Source of the DNA: Syncephalastrum monosporum B8922
Taxonomy: Eukaryota > Mucoromycota > Mucoromycetes > Mucorales > Syncephalastraceae
Direction: 5' to 3'
DNA length: 64,000 bases
NCBI GenBank assembly: GCA_000697355.1
Contig: JNEN01001014.1
Span: 186,001 to 250,000 of the forward strand
The first letter of the stretch is position 1, and each line of letters opens with the position of its first letter. A program made the position numbers and the translations under genes. Positions 54,683 through 64,000 of this stretch are shown in pieces. A model generated the notes under the pieces. The model was not told the origin of the DNA. It was given only the letters and a program-made list of their open reading frames with translations, and searched no databases.

Positions 54683-55570
54683 TTACAGAAGAGCAGCCTT
54701 ATTGGCTTCGATGTACTCCTCATACGTCTCTGGCTCGCGACCAAGCAAGATGGAGAGACCGAGGCTGGGGATGGTGTAAAGAGACGTGAACGTAGCCAAG
54801 TCATACGCCATCGCATGGGGCATGTGTGCCTTGTTGCGCAAAGCCTCATACTTGTCTTTGGGCGAGACTTGCTGGTACTTGATCTCACGTCCAAGTGCTT
54901 TGCTGAGAATCCGCGCGCGCTCTGTGGGGGTCACCAATTGACTCGTCATCTCGTACACCGCATCGCCGTGCTTTTCGACCGGGTCTTGCGCAACAATTGC
55001 TGCCAACGCGCCAATATCATTTGGGCTGATCAGTTCGCTAGTCTCGTCGGCCGCCAGAGTATCAAAGAACGTATTCATATGCTTGATCGTCTCGCCTTCG
55101 AAAACGAGCGTGTTGGACATGAAACCCGAAGGGCGCAGGGCCACAAACGCGCCGCGGTTCGGAATAGCCAGGATACGCTCCTCTGCATCGCGGTGCGCGC
55201 GGCCGATTGCACCTATGCGCCAGGGGTAGCTCACCGACTGAGAGGAAATGTCCACTACTTGCTTGACGCCCGCCGCGTATGCCGCTTCCGCATATGCGTG
55301 CTTGATACGTCCCAAACCGACCAGATCAGCAGCCAAGAGCACCAGTCGCGTGTGTCCGGCGATTGACTCGCGGAAAGAGGTCAAGTCGTTGTAATCGCCT
55401 TGGACGATCGTCAGCTGGGAGAACGAGGGCGACGCCTTAAACAGGCCTTGGGCCTTCTCAGGCGACCGTGTCAAGATAGTGACTTGCACCTTGTTCTTCA
55501 GAAGATCGTGCACCACCTTTGCACCCACGTTACCGGTAGCTCCAACAACATATACGCGTTCAGTAGACAT
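54683..55570 (-). CDS. NmrA-like NAD(P)-binding reductase
   Basis: Single exon, 295 residues. The Rossmann signature VYVVGATGNVGAKVVHDLLK opens the protein (GxxGxxG). TRSPEKAQGL marks the NADP-type second strand, then GDYNDLTSFRESIAG, VLLAADLVGLGRIKHA, and ISPNDIGALAAIVAQDP. It lacks the YxxxK of classical SDRs, as expected for NmrA/azoreductase-like atypical SDRs, which act as redox sensors or quinone/azo reductases in the cytosol. Length matches the family. A TATA-like element, TATATAAA (minus strand, 55618-55600 region reads ATATAAAAAGG), lies about 40 bases upstream. Confidence 0.88.
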   Translation of the reverse strand: MSTERVYVVGATGNVGAKVVHDLLKNKVQVTILTRSPEKAQGLFKASPSFSQLTIVQGDYNDLTSFRESIAGHTRLVLLAADLVGLGRIKHAYAEAAYAAGVKQVVDISSQSVSYPWRIGAIGRAHRDAEERILAIPNRGAFVALRPSGFMSNTLVFEGETIKHMNTFFDTLAADETSELISPNDIGALAAIVAQDPVEKHGDAVYEMTSQLVTPTERARILSKALGREIKYQQVSPKDKYEALRNKAHMPHAMAYDLATFTSLYTIPSLGLSILLGREPETYEEYIEANKAALL

Positions 55571-56374
55571 CTTTAATAGTTGATAGCTTGCAAGTGGACA
55601 GATCTGCCTTTTTATATCGATACCTGAGCCGGCATCGGCCTGAATTTACCCGTCGCCGTTGCCATTGCCTCCGTAACCGTAAATTCAGCCCAGCTGACGT
55701 TCCCACATTCTGATTGGCTGGCTGGACGGCAGGACGCAGGGAATATGTCTCATTGCCGCCTGAATCAAATAGGGTGATTACCTGTACATCCTGGTTTGGT
55801 ATAACTGGTTCATAGTCATGTGTCAGTCTCTTTTTCATGAGGCCGCTCCCTGGAACAAGAGTCATATCATATATTCATATATGCTAATATCGGACGAGTA
55901 CCAATCCGTTGCGCAAGACATGGAATCATCTTGCTTTGCGTATCTTCTATCCGGTATTCTGTATGCAGACGCAATCATATGGTAGCTATGGCTGCTAAAA
56001 GCGATAAGTGCAGTCTGTGAGTCCGGCCGGTGCAAAAGGAATACAAACGCAAGCCATTGTTTAAAAACATGCAGACGTTTTTCTAGCGCTTATATACACT
56101 GTCAATTTATTCTCACATACTCATGCATGCACTGGACTTATGCATAGGCAGTTTTTTTGATTTGCTGCACAGTACACTTTTCCCCGAAAGCAGACTCGTC
56201 CAATGGCGACATAAAATTCGGGTTGCACGAAGAATTAAATTCGCCCTGATGGGAAATCCAAATTCGCCTGATGGCAAATACTACAGTAATTTACTACACT
56301 TGCGCATGATTTGAAGTCATCCAGTATTTGGAGTCATCCAGCATTTTCCCGGAGTGAAACAGTATTTAGCTTCA
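55571..56374. other. Intergenic 800 bases up to the right arm
   Basis: Promoter of the NmrA-like gene, then AT-rich sequence leading into the inverted-duplication arm. ORF 55560-55865 (minus) has no supported features. Confidence 0.45.
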
Positions 56375-56544
56375 TACGGTGTAAGGAGAAAGGTGATCTT
56401 TTCCTACTGCTGAGTTGCTATCATGCCAAAGTGGTCAATCACACGAATAGAATCAGAAAGGATGTTGTCAATCCAAAAAAAGAATCTGACAGAATGTGGG
56501 CAGTGTTCATTCGTTAACCATTCTCCTGTTGTTTTCAGCACTTA

Positions 56545-56910
56545 GTGTCACGACTGAAAGAGGAGCACAAGCTACGCAGTACGCCATTATGGAAGATATT
56601 CTTGAATGAAGTCATTGGCACCAGAGGTTACACCGCAACAGCCTCGTCGGTAGATATATCAGAGATGCTTATTTTGGGAAATGCAAGAATCAGCAAAGTA
56701 ACAATGCGGACGGTACTGCACCATAAAAAAACCAACAACTTAATCGACTGTTTTCCACAACTCGTGGCTGGTCACAACACTGCTGAAGTGCGTACTCTCT
56801 GTCTTTCTATGAAGCTTGAGGCTTCTGTAATACGTGAGATCTACCAATGCGCTAACTATGTCTCTTTAACCTGCGTCGGTCATAGCCACACGGCTAGAGC
56901 ACTTCGGTAA
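56545..56910 (+). CDS. Unidentified ORF of the inverted duplication, right copy
   Basis: 121 codons; counterpart of 45351-46043. The region from STPLWKIFLNEVIGTRGYTA to SMKLEASVIREIYQC aligns without gaps to the left copy. It starts later because an upstream stop codon interrupts the frame found in the left copy, and it ends earlier after a frame change (CVGHSHTARALR). One of the two copies is therefore probably broken at both ends. Confidence 0.4.
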   Translation: MSRLKEEHKLRSTPLWKIFLNEVIGTRGYTATASSVDISEMLILGNARISKVTMRTVLHHKKTNNLIDCFPQLVAGHNTAEVRTLCLSMKLEASVIREIYQCANYVSLTCVGHSHTARALR

Positions 56911-57685
56911 CTTTGTATCACTTCTATTGGCAATGATGTCTGCCCTGAGCCTACCATTCCACCAGAGAATTAGTCCTTTGTAGCATCGCTCATCAAATCT
57001 GGTGCCAAAAGTAACCCAGTAATCATTATTATTATCATTATTATTGTTATTATTGGAAAGGCGAAATAGCAGCATGCTCCACGTAAGTCGGTCGTTTAGG
57101 CATGACCTCTGCGGTTGTGTCATAATTACAGCATATCCAACCGCTTCCCTCACTTAGGGCGCTTTCTCTCGAATGCCACATTCCCGCACCACGCTTATAC
57201 CATTTAATGGCGTGCTCCTCACCAGAAACCCCCAAGGGACATGATAGAAGACCAGAACATTCCCCTCACCCCATTGCATTCCCGTCAAGCGTATCGTTTC
57301 TCTTGATATGCAGTTTTGTGTGCTTCCTGCTTGTCTTAGTTTTGCGCAAATATGTTTATAGGCATAATTGCATGTTTTTTACCTGCGTTATCTAGCTTTG
57401 CAAAAATAGGTGATTTAGGCGAAGAGTACACACACAGATGACTACATGAACAATGCGAGGCTATGTTTCTGATGTCAGACAAATAGCACCGTGCCTTCTG
57501 TAGCCCTGAGTGTATAAGAGAAAACTAATCACAAGTGTGTACACAAGATAAAGATGTAACGCTTTAATTTCGGTGCTTATCCGAGAGATATTACTGATGG
57601 TGTTGGAGGTATGGAAACTACCATAATATCCCTGTACAGACATCGCTTATGCCCTAATGATATACGCGCTTGGCAGTTTTGCTAA

Positions 57686-58048
57686 TCAGCAAAGTTGTGA
57701 AGCGTGCATATGAACAGTTTGAGGCTCGGCAGGAACAGGAGGACCGGCTGGCATACGACCTTTTATGAATGTGACGTGTCCTGGTAGAGCGGGAAAATCT
57801 TTAATCGCATCCTGTAGTAGAAGCTATTTAGCATGAAGCCCATTGTAACGGTCGTGGATTTGAAGGCTTACCTGGTGCTGTTCAATGTCGACTTCGGCGA
57901 ACTTGACAGAGGGCAACATCGCGCTCAATTCCTCGTATGGGAGTAATATGTTCTGGCCGGAAAAGCCTGCAGCAAGGGCAACGACTCCGGCTTCGCTGTC
58001 GCCCAGAAGTTGGAGAAATTCCTCTTCGTTTGTGACTTGATAAACCAT
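57686..58048 (-). CDS. Thioredoxin-fold protein without CxxC, second copy
   Basis: Two exons (58048-57872, 57811-57686) give 100 residues, the same length as the copy at 43538-43898 and with the intron at the same position. MVYQVTNEEEFLQLLGDSEA, VALAAGFSGQN, LLPYEELSAMLPSVKFAEVD and FPALPGHVTFIKGRM follow thioredoxin order, including the cis-Pro and final Gly. The active-site position reads AGFSGQN, with no cysteine. Protein identity to the other copy is only about half, lower than the flanking noncoding match, which suggests relaxed or diversifying selection. Upstream the TATA-type element is conserved. Confidence 0.65.
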
Positions 58049-59055
58049 ACTATCGAAGGTAGATGTAATGAAATGGAGTGGATGGAAGATCAGTGGGCCG
58101 GTCAATACCTGAAGCTCTTTATATATCCATGTGCCATCAGCGCCCATGCTGTGTAACTATACATATGCATTAGCCTTATACCGAGAGTTTACAATCCTGA
58201 CATAAAAAATTGAAAACCGTGGTACCTCATATTTACTGCTCCACAAGCTGAAACAGTTATCGCATACAATGGAGACGCATAGCACATTTTGAGACCCCTA
58301 CGTATACCGGCGCAAAGTTCATTACTGTGTATGCATGAGCGGTAAACAATACCGCGCTAAGCAATTTTTTAAAAGTTTCGGCGCGGTCCCATAATTTCCG
58401 TTACTATCAAGAACCAATCTAAGCTTTTGACCATATACGGCGATTGGGCCGACAATGCCACCTGCGGTCAGTATTTTAGGGTATGTGCTTGCTTTACTTA
58501 TATCCAGTGGTAAAAGACAAATCAGACTACTGACAGTGGTGCAACGCATCCTGTCTCTACATAGGGTCAGCTTTATTAGCGGTGAAGACGTACAATAACC
58601 TCATTCAGTGACCTCTCTGCCCTCGTCGCGTAAGTCATTTTCTGTTATGCGAAGACTTGAGTTATCGGCGATGCAATAAATATGGCTAGCTGCAGTATGT
58701 ACAAGCGCGGCGTGCTCTCTATGCAGTGTAACGCGCATACGTCATAAATAGGTTGACCATACGAACTGATTTTGTACTATATTACCTTCACTAGGTAAGA
58801 TCTATATCTACGCATGTCATATACAAAATTCTACCTCGATGCTCATTGCTTAAGACGCATATTAATCTACTACTTTATATTAGTATGTGGATTGATTTGT
58901 GAGCACTGTTTCGGAACTACGAAAAGACCACTGTATTCGTATCGCAAGGGCTGTCACGACGAGTAAGGATGGCTTAGAATTCCGTGCCGTGTTGATTGGC
59001 TCTCGTATGCCTGATGGGCGGAAGACATTGTTCTAAATTTCAGCGTGTAGCAATA

Positions 59056-59548
59056 CAGTATATCTTTGGTAGAGCAATGTATAGATCAGGCTTTACGGTT
59101 TCATATCATGCTGGAATAAAAAATTCGTATTCAATCGCCGGTGTATGATATGATTCCATAAGACAACCATCTTCGCGATCGCTTTGCTGCGGTCATTGAT
59201 AACCCTTCAAACTGCGTCTTTTGCGGCTGAGCGCCTTCACCTGCAATTACGGGTCAACCAGCCTGCACCTGTTCTTCGAGTCTTTCCTGTCCCAGTCGAA
59301 AGCTAGCTGGGGCTACGGCCCCAAAACCCCCCTTTGCTGGGGATTTCGTACCCAGTCGCCGATAGGAACATTGAGTGAAAATCATGTTGCAAGGCTTTCC
59401 TTTATGTGTATGCAGACATACATACCGTATACAGTATGCAGATACCGAATACATGCAGCCTGTATGTCATTAAGGGGATGACGTGTATAATAGTATATGT
59501 AGAGAACAATATCAGAAAGACACGTCACAGCTAATTTCCGTAGGAAAC
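59056..59548. other. Spacer, no gene
   Basis: AT-rich, with a CCCCAAAACCCCCC segment at 59320-59334 and GTATAC-rich sequence near 59420-59460. No ORF with support. Confidence 0.4.
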
Positions 59549-59593
59549 GGCGCCGCCTAGGAAAGGGTGCCGCCTAAGAAATGGTGCCGCCTA
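59549..59593 (+). repeat. Three 11-base units GGYGCCGCCTA at 17-base spacing
   Basis: Copies at 59549-59559, 59566-59576 and 59583-59593 (GGCGCCGCCTA, then two GGTGCCGCCTA), each followed by a 6-base variable spacer. They stand out in an AT-rich context. Confidence 0.75.
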
Positions 59594-59883
59594 TTTAGTT
59601 CAGCTGCCTTTGGCGAGCGAGACAGAATGAGACACAATGCAGATATAAAAGGAGGCAGCACCAATTGGTGATGCTAAAATGCCGGAAAATTTAGTGAAGT
59701 TGTTCACGCTATTTTAATCAGTTCAAGCTCTTATTTGAGAAATGTTTGAGTGCGGCTGCAGCTGCAACACAGCTTGGATTTCACGTTAGTACTGCACTGC
59801 ACAAAAACGGATTAAACAGTACGAGAAGAAACCTGACAGTATCTTTGAAAGAAGAAAGAAAGGCGATCGTCAATATATTCTCC

Positions 59884-60675
59884 CTAAGAAACACAATGCA
59901 AACAAAGGTCGAGGTGGCGACGCCGGGTTTTCTCGGATGCACTGAGCAGGAAGGACTTGCGAGGACGCACCCCCGCATCCAACTCCATCCGTGTCACGCT
60001 CAAGTCATCAGTCATGTGGGACAGACTCGGATGGCGGAGCGCGAAAAGGACGGTGGAAACGTTGGCGGGTGATTGGAGGATGACACCAACCGTCTCTTTC
60101 ACGAAAACGGTTGTCGCACTCAATGGCCTTGGACATATAGGCGCCGTGTCGCGTTCCGGCTTGTCGCGGGTTGCGAGTTCGTCCTTGACTCGCTCTGAGA
60201 GGCTGTTGCGGAAGATCTCCCATAAGACCGCCGTTTTGAGTTCGGTCCGGAACGCCAGACGACGAAAAGTAGCGGCGTGCTCAGCAGCCAGCAACGATCC
60301 TTGACGCAAGGAGTTGGTCCTCGACACGACAGACCTGAATGGCGTCACCAAAAGCGAGCTGGAACTCGGTCAGGAACGCAGGGAAGAGCCCGTAATGGGG
60401 TCAAGGTTGTCGGTATCGAGGCCTTGCAGAAACGGTTCCACCCAATCGAAAATCGGGCCACGCATGAACGAACACATGAAGCACGCCTTGGAGAGCTCGG
60501 TGGGAAAAGCGACTGGGGTCCATAGCATGGCGACCTTTACATGCGTGGCAAACTGCGACGCCTTACCAGCATGGCCGATGAACGTAGGACTGTCGTTGAT
60601 GTGGGTCGAGCGGCGGCGGCTTACGTCGGTGGCAGCGCTCAGAGACTGAGTGACGTCTGCATGTCGCACTCGCAT
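59884..60675 (-). pseudogene. Ty3/gypsy gag remnant
   Basis: Two overlapping frames together read as a retrotransposon gag. The first (60675-60370) has MLWTPVAFPTELSKACFMCS and GPIFDWVEPFLQGLD. The second (60351-59884) has LLAAEHAATFRRLAFRTEL and VLWEIFRNSLSERVKDELAT, the conserved gag helix with F-x-x-L-x-x-x-x-K. The end (RRHLDLCLHC) looks like the start of a CCHC zinc knuckle that is then broken. A frame change between the two parts and the missing knuckle show it is inactive. Confidence 0.65.
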
Positions 60676-60729
60676 TACATTGGAAGAGGAATCATTCTTC
60701 TAGTTTTTGGTCTTGTTCGCTTTCCCGTA

Positions 60730-60985
60730 TTATCACTGGTGCTGGAACGACTACGCAAGGCGCAATTATGCGCAAACTTGAAAAAGCGCAAATTTGACAA
60801 GCGTGAAGTCGAATTCGTTGGTTTTCGTGTCAGTGCCGAAGGAATTTTGCCGTCCGCGTCAAAAGTCCAAGCGATACAACAGTGGCCCCAGCCAAAAACG
60901 TACAGAAAGTACGCCAGCTCACCGGCCTCGGTTCCCACTACCGGCGATTTATACGCGACTTCTCCACATTTTATGACGGGGTCGG
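60730..60985 (+). pseudogene. Ty3/gypsy reverse transcriptase fragment
   Basis: LVLERLRKAQLCANLKKRKF, then EVEFVGFRVSAEGILPSASK and AIQQWPQPK, match the connection after the YxDD motif of gypsy RT. A +1 frame piece continues KVRQLTGLGSHYRRFIRDFS, and WWTEEG near 61035 resembles the start of RNase H. Palm motifs including YxDD are absent because the sequence breaks at about 60730, where it meets the oppositely oriented gag. At least one frameshift lies near 60903. Confidence 0.7.
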
Positions 60986-61139
60986 TCCCGTCGTCAGTCT
61001 CAGACAAAGCGAGAGAAGGCGACCGAGCCAGTGGTGGACGGAAGAGGGAGCATGGCGTTCGTCAGAGGTGGACGACGAGGAGCGGGTTGGCCTTGACGTG
61101 GCAAGAGTGGTCAGGGGTAGGTAGCAAGTAACACAGGGT

Positions 61140-62003
61140 GATCCAATTTCTTTGTTTATTTCCTTACCTTTGTCATCTTTGTTAGCTTTGATATACTTTC
61201 TCTCTTGGCCCCAATCCTCGTTTCGGCGTCTCTTCAGTCTTGTCCTTTCGATCTTAGGTTCGCAGCACCTAACACCACGCTCACGCGGACCTGAGTTCTG
61301 ACCTGCTTGTATAGGACCTATCCGTCTTGGTGTCCACCACAAAAAGTTGTCAAAACGCTCAGTTATTTTGATACAATTCTCGCATCCTGCGATCCTTTGC
61401 ACGAGGTTGAGGGTAAAAAGATGGACAAGCTCATGCTTTGCAAACCTGGACCTTGGGTGTCACTTACATATCAGAATGATGGACTTCTGGGTCCTGGAAG
61501 AGTCCTACTCCAGAAGTACACAATCAAGCAGACCCCAAAAATGATCTGTCTGATGGCGATACGTTTTTTCGGCGACTTCCGGCGCCAAGCTCTTACCGAC
61601 GGCAACGACTATCATCGACTCCCGGTTGCCAACCTTTTAATCTTGGCTCGACGCTATCCAGCAGCAGCATCGGACGGTGAATCTATCGTTCACCCAGGAT
61701 AAGCGAGAACTGATCCAAGAGCAAAGCCGCCCCTGTTGGTCCATGGACATGCAGTGCTTGAGATTGTCGACTGCGTAATTTCGCGAGCGGAATTTCAGCA
61801 TACGCGACAGTATTTTGGCAGATGGACGTGCTGGGACTTGCACGCAAACGATGTTGGCCCGCCAAGAACAGCAAGTCGAGGAAGGCTTCGCCGAGTATGA
61901 CCGTGGTGACTTGGCGCTTGAGTTGTTTCCCTTCATAGATCTGTTTCCATGGTACTAGATCCTTGACACCATCGGTGCGGCTGTCCATCAACTCTCGCTC
62001 TAT
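61140..62003. other. Unresolved transposon-like DNA
   Basis: Fragmentary ORFs on both strands (61307-61702 plus, 61683-61991 minus) with no recognisable domain. The setting between retroelement remnants suggests decayed mobile DNA. Confidence 0.35.
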
Positions 62004-62711
62004 ATGACCGCCGTGCGGCCGCTTGTGATTGCCACGTCAATCGCCACGTCGGTCGCTTTTGCCAGTTTTGTACACGCACGAGGGCTTAAGGAAGACCGGA
62101 CGCCGTTCCTCGATTACGTTGGCGTTCCTCAACTCGCATATCATTTGAGTCCCGAGTGTTCCGGCAGCGACAATCCCCAACCAGCAGACTTTGACCTCGC
62201 TGTCACCGTCGTTCCGCATATCCATCCAGGCTACGAGCGATACGGCTGGCGCAGCCAACTGCTCAACAAGATCATAGAGCTTACATGGCTGATCACGACG
62301 TTGGTGGCAGAGATCGCTGTCGCACAGACCGTTCCTCGGCGCGTCCATGGTCGACGATTGGAGAGCCGTGACCGTGCGGTTGTGATGCAACATACCTGGG
62401 CTCGTGTCGACCCGGAGTCGCAGCAGCTGGACGAACGCTCGCACGATGCGCTGCAGGACCTTGGCGACTTGAAGACCGAGTTCAAGATTGAGCGGCGCCT
62501 TGCTCACGACAGCCGCCCGGCTCCTGACGCCCCGCTCACCAACGCGACGCGTCGAGCACTCATCGCTGCCGGTGAAGCCAAAATGCGGCGTTACGAACGC
62601 ACTGCGGGACCGCCGCGATCGGAAGAAAGAGTCGCGCAAGTGACGCGTCTCTGGAGGTCGAGCTTCCCAGCACTCCACATGCACATCGATAGAACCCAGG
62701 AGCAAGTCTAG
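62004..62711 (+). CDS. Unidentified ORF in transposon-rich DNA
   Basis: 235 codons, GC-richer than the DNA to its left. Arg/Ala-rich with helical C-terminus (LTNATRRALIAAGEAKMRRY). The opposite strand is also open over nearly the same span (62037-62792), so coding strand is uncertain. No family recognised. Confidence 0.3.
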   Translation: MTAVRPLVIATSIATSVAFASFVHARGLKEDRTPFLDYVGVPQLAYHLSPECSGSDNPQPADFDLAVTVVPHIHPGYERYGWRSQLLNKIIELTWLITTLVAEIAVAQTVPRRVHGRRLESRDRAVVMQHTWARVDPESQQLDERSHDALQDLGDLKTEFKIERRLAHDSRPAPDAPLTNATRRALIAAGEAKMRRYERTAGPPRSEERVAQVTRLWRSSFPALHMHIDRTQEQV

Positions 62712-62762
62712 CACGAGTGGGCGGTCACTTGACTGCAAGGCACCAGCAACCTTGCAGCAGCC

Positions 62763-63295
62763 ATGAGGAACCTTGGTGCGCAGGCGCACCACCCTCTCTT
62801 CAACGCATTACGGCAGTATTGTCCACCCGGTGTGGATTCGCAAGACGAGAGCTGGCTCGAAGACGACGACCATCTGAACCGAGTCAAGGCCTTGTGGGGT
62901 GAGGACATGAGGCAGTATCTCGACCCCCAGTTCTACGGGCCGTCAACAGCAACGAGAACGTGCCATCCGGCGCTTGGGGGGTGGGAACATCGACCCGGAG
63001 CTCTACACGCCGCGAGCTGTACTGGAAGGTATGCGCATCCACCGCCCCAAGACGTCTCCAGCTCTTGTCCATTGGCAGGACGGCGATCAGGTGCGCCTCC
63101 TGCATTATCACTTTCCGCGCGCCGCCATCCAAGGTGAAAACTATGAAGAGAGACTGATGCACCTTCGGTTCCTACAAGGCGGTCTTGGGGTCGACCGTTC
63201 GAATAGTGAAGCTCGTACACAACGGCACACGGGTGATTGCCACCCTGGGCCAACTTCAAGCAACGAGCGACGCGGAGCATCCTCTTAAGGTACGT
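62763..63295 (+). pseudogene. Unidentified transposon-type ORF with a frameshift
   Basis: Two frames abut: 62763-62940 (AHHPLFNALRQYCPPGVDSQ, then EDDDHLNRVKALWGEDMRQY) continues in another frame from about 62945 (ERAIRRLGGGNIDPELYTP, then LVHWQDGDQVRLLHYHFPRA) to a third near 63170 ending before a GTACGT donor at 63292. Likely one decayed gene. Family unknown. Confidence 0.35.
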
Positions 63296-64000
63296 CGTCC
63301 AATTTCTTGAGAGATATGATCGGACTGATATTTTTGTTGTTGTTGCATTGTAGTAAAGCAGCAAGAAAAAAGTCAGACGTAACTCTCCGTCACTTTCGTA
63401 CTCAAACAGAGGCTGTGGCATGCCTCAGTTCTTTTGCCGTGTCAAATCGGAGGGCTCTATAGTCCACTCACGTAGTGCTCCTTGATGAACGGACGGTCGG
63501 TGGTGGCGGCGCAAGCAGACGGCCGTGCTGTGGCGAACAATGCTCAACGAATACTAGTATGAGTATCTGCAGCTTCGATACCGCTGTTCGCAATTGCTGG
63601 CACCCATTGAGCCATACGGACGGGAAATCACAATTGATGCGCATCACGAACAACGAAGTCGTTATGGATACATGAACGTCCGTTAGTTGAACACTCCGGA
63701 TGGCGAAAAACTTACCATTGAGACGCGAGTGGTTACTCCTCTGATTACCTCAAGTATTCGCTTGGACACTGTGTCAGTGAGCATTGGGCCAGCCACCACA
63801 CACTCTGTCCTGTCTTCAGCAACCAGAGGTTATCATGTGTTGTTCTAGCGTAGCGTCGGGCTCACTTATCACACGCGAGGTCTGCTACTGTCCTTCACCC
63901 ACCCATACGCCGCCTTTCTGCTACTCTGTTCGCTCCCGAAAAAATGTTGTAGTAGATTAGCTGTCAAAAAAGGTTTTATTGTTCGTGATTAAAACGAAGA
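63296..64000. other. No gene seen to window end
   Basis: Mixed sequence with a GTTGTTGTTGTTG run near 63338. The ORFs at 63468-63675 on both strands are short and unsupported. The window stops here. Confidence 0.4.

Larger units (their letters stand above)
56375..59055. repeat. Right arm of the large diverged inverted duplication
   Basis: Inverted counterpart of 42450-45990. Aligned landmarks include 57020-57130 with 45190-45310, 58430-58500 with 42960-43040, and 58960-59040 with 42460-42560. The arm is shorter because it lacks the 44290-45095 segment. Confidence 0.8.

Noticed and set aside
59549..59593. CRISPR-like array
   Set aside because: Units of 11 bases with 6-base spacers are far too short, and the genome is eukaryotic.

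Overview
This looks like nuclear DNA of an early-diverging filamentous fungus, most likely Mucoromycota/Mucorales. Genes have several short (about 45-110 nt) GT-AG introns. The gene set fits a mucoralean: a CotH-family GPI protein, a fused betaine-lipid synthase (BTA1), ERI1, TAF12, SURF6/RRP14 and polyglutamine-rich nuclear proteins. The genus is not determined.

Layout. 0-18 kb is a gene-dense host region: an amino-acid permease cut by the window edge, an MFS transporter, an ERI1-like exonuclease, a haloacid dehalogenase-like protein, a secreted GDSL esterase, SURF6/RRP14, a secreted Cys-rich GPI-type protein, a one-TM DUF4097-like protein, a FYRN/FYRC chromatin protein and a LON-domain protein. 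17.96-26.80 kb is an 8.84-kb mobile element with essentially identical 373-bp terminal inverted repeats. Its only recognisable gene is a six-exon, 1206-codon Fanzor (eukaryotic TnpB/OMEGA-type RNA-guided nuclease family) with all three RuvC acidic residues and the zinc ribbon preserved. 27.7-39.9 kb returns to host genes: TAF12, CotH, BTA1, a homeodomain factor and an F-box/LRR protein.

40-64 kb is accessory, repeat-rich DNA. Two diverged inverted arms (about 42.45-45.99 and 56.38-59.06 kb) each carry a 100-residue thioredoxin-fold gene that lacks the CxxC active site, plus a second unidentified ORF. Between them lie an unidentified multi-exon gene, a decayed second Fanzor of a different lineage, and host genes (TMEM256/DUF423, mitochondrial ICT1-type peptidyl-tRNA hydrolase, a zinc-ribbon OB-like protein, an NmrA-like reductase). 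From 59.5 kb to the end is a retrotransposon graveyard with Ty3/gypsy gag and reverse-transcriptase fragments in opposite orientations.

The most notable system is the Fanzor-bearing long-TIR element. It appears young because its TIRs match, it encodes a putative programmable nuclease, and it shows no recognisable transposase. All exon joins were worked out by hand from splice consensus and reading-frame phase and have not been tested against RNA.
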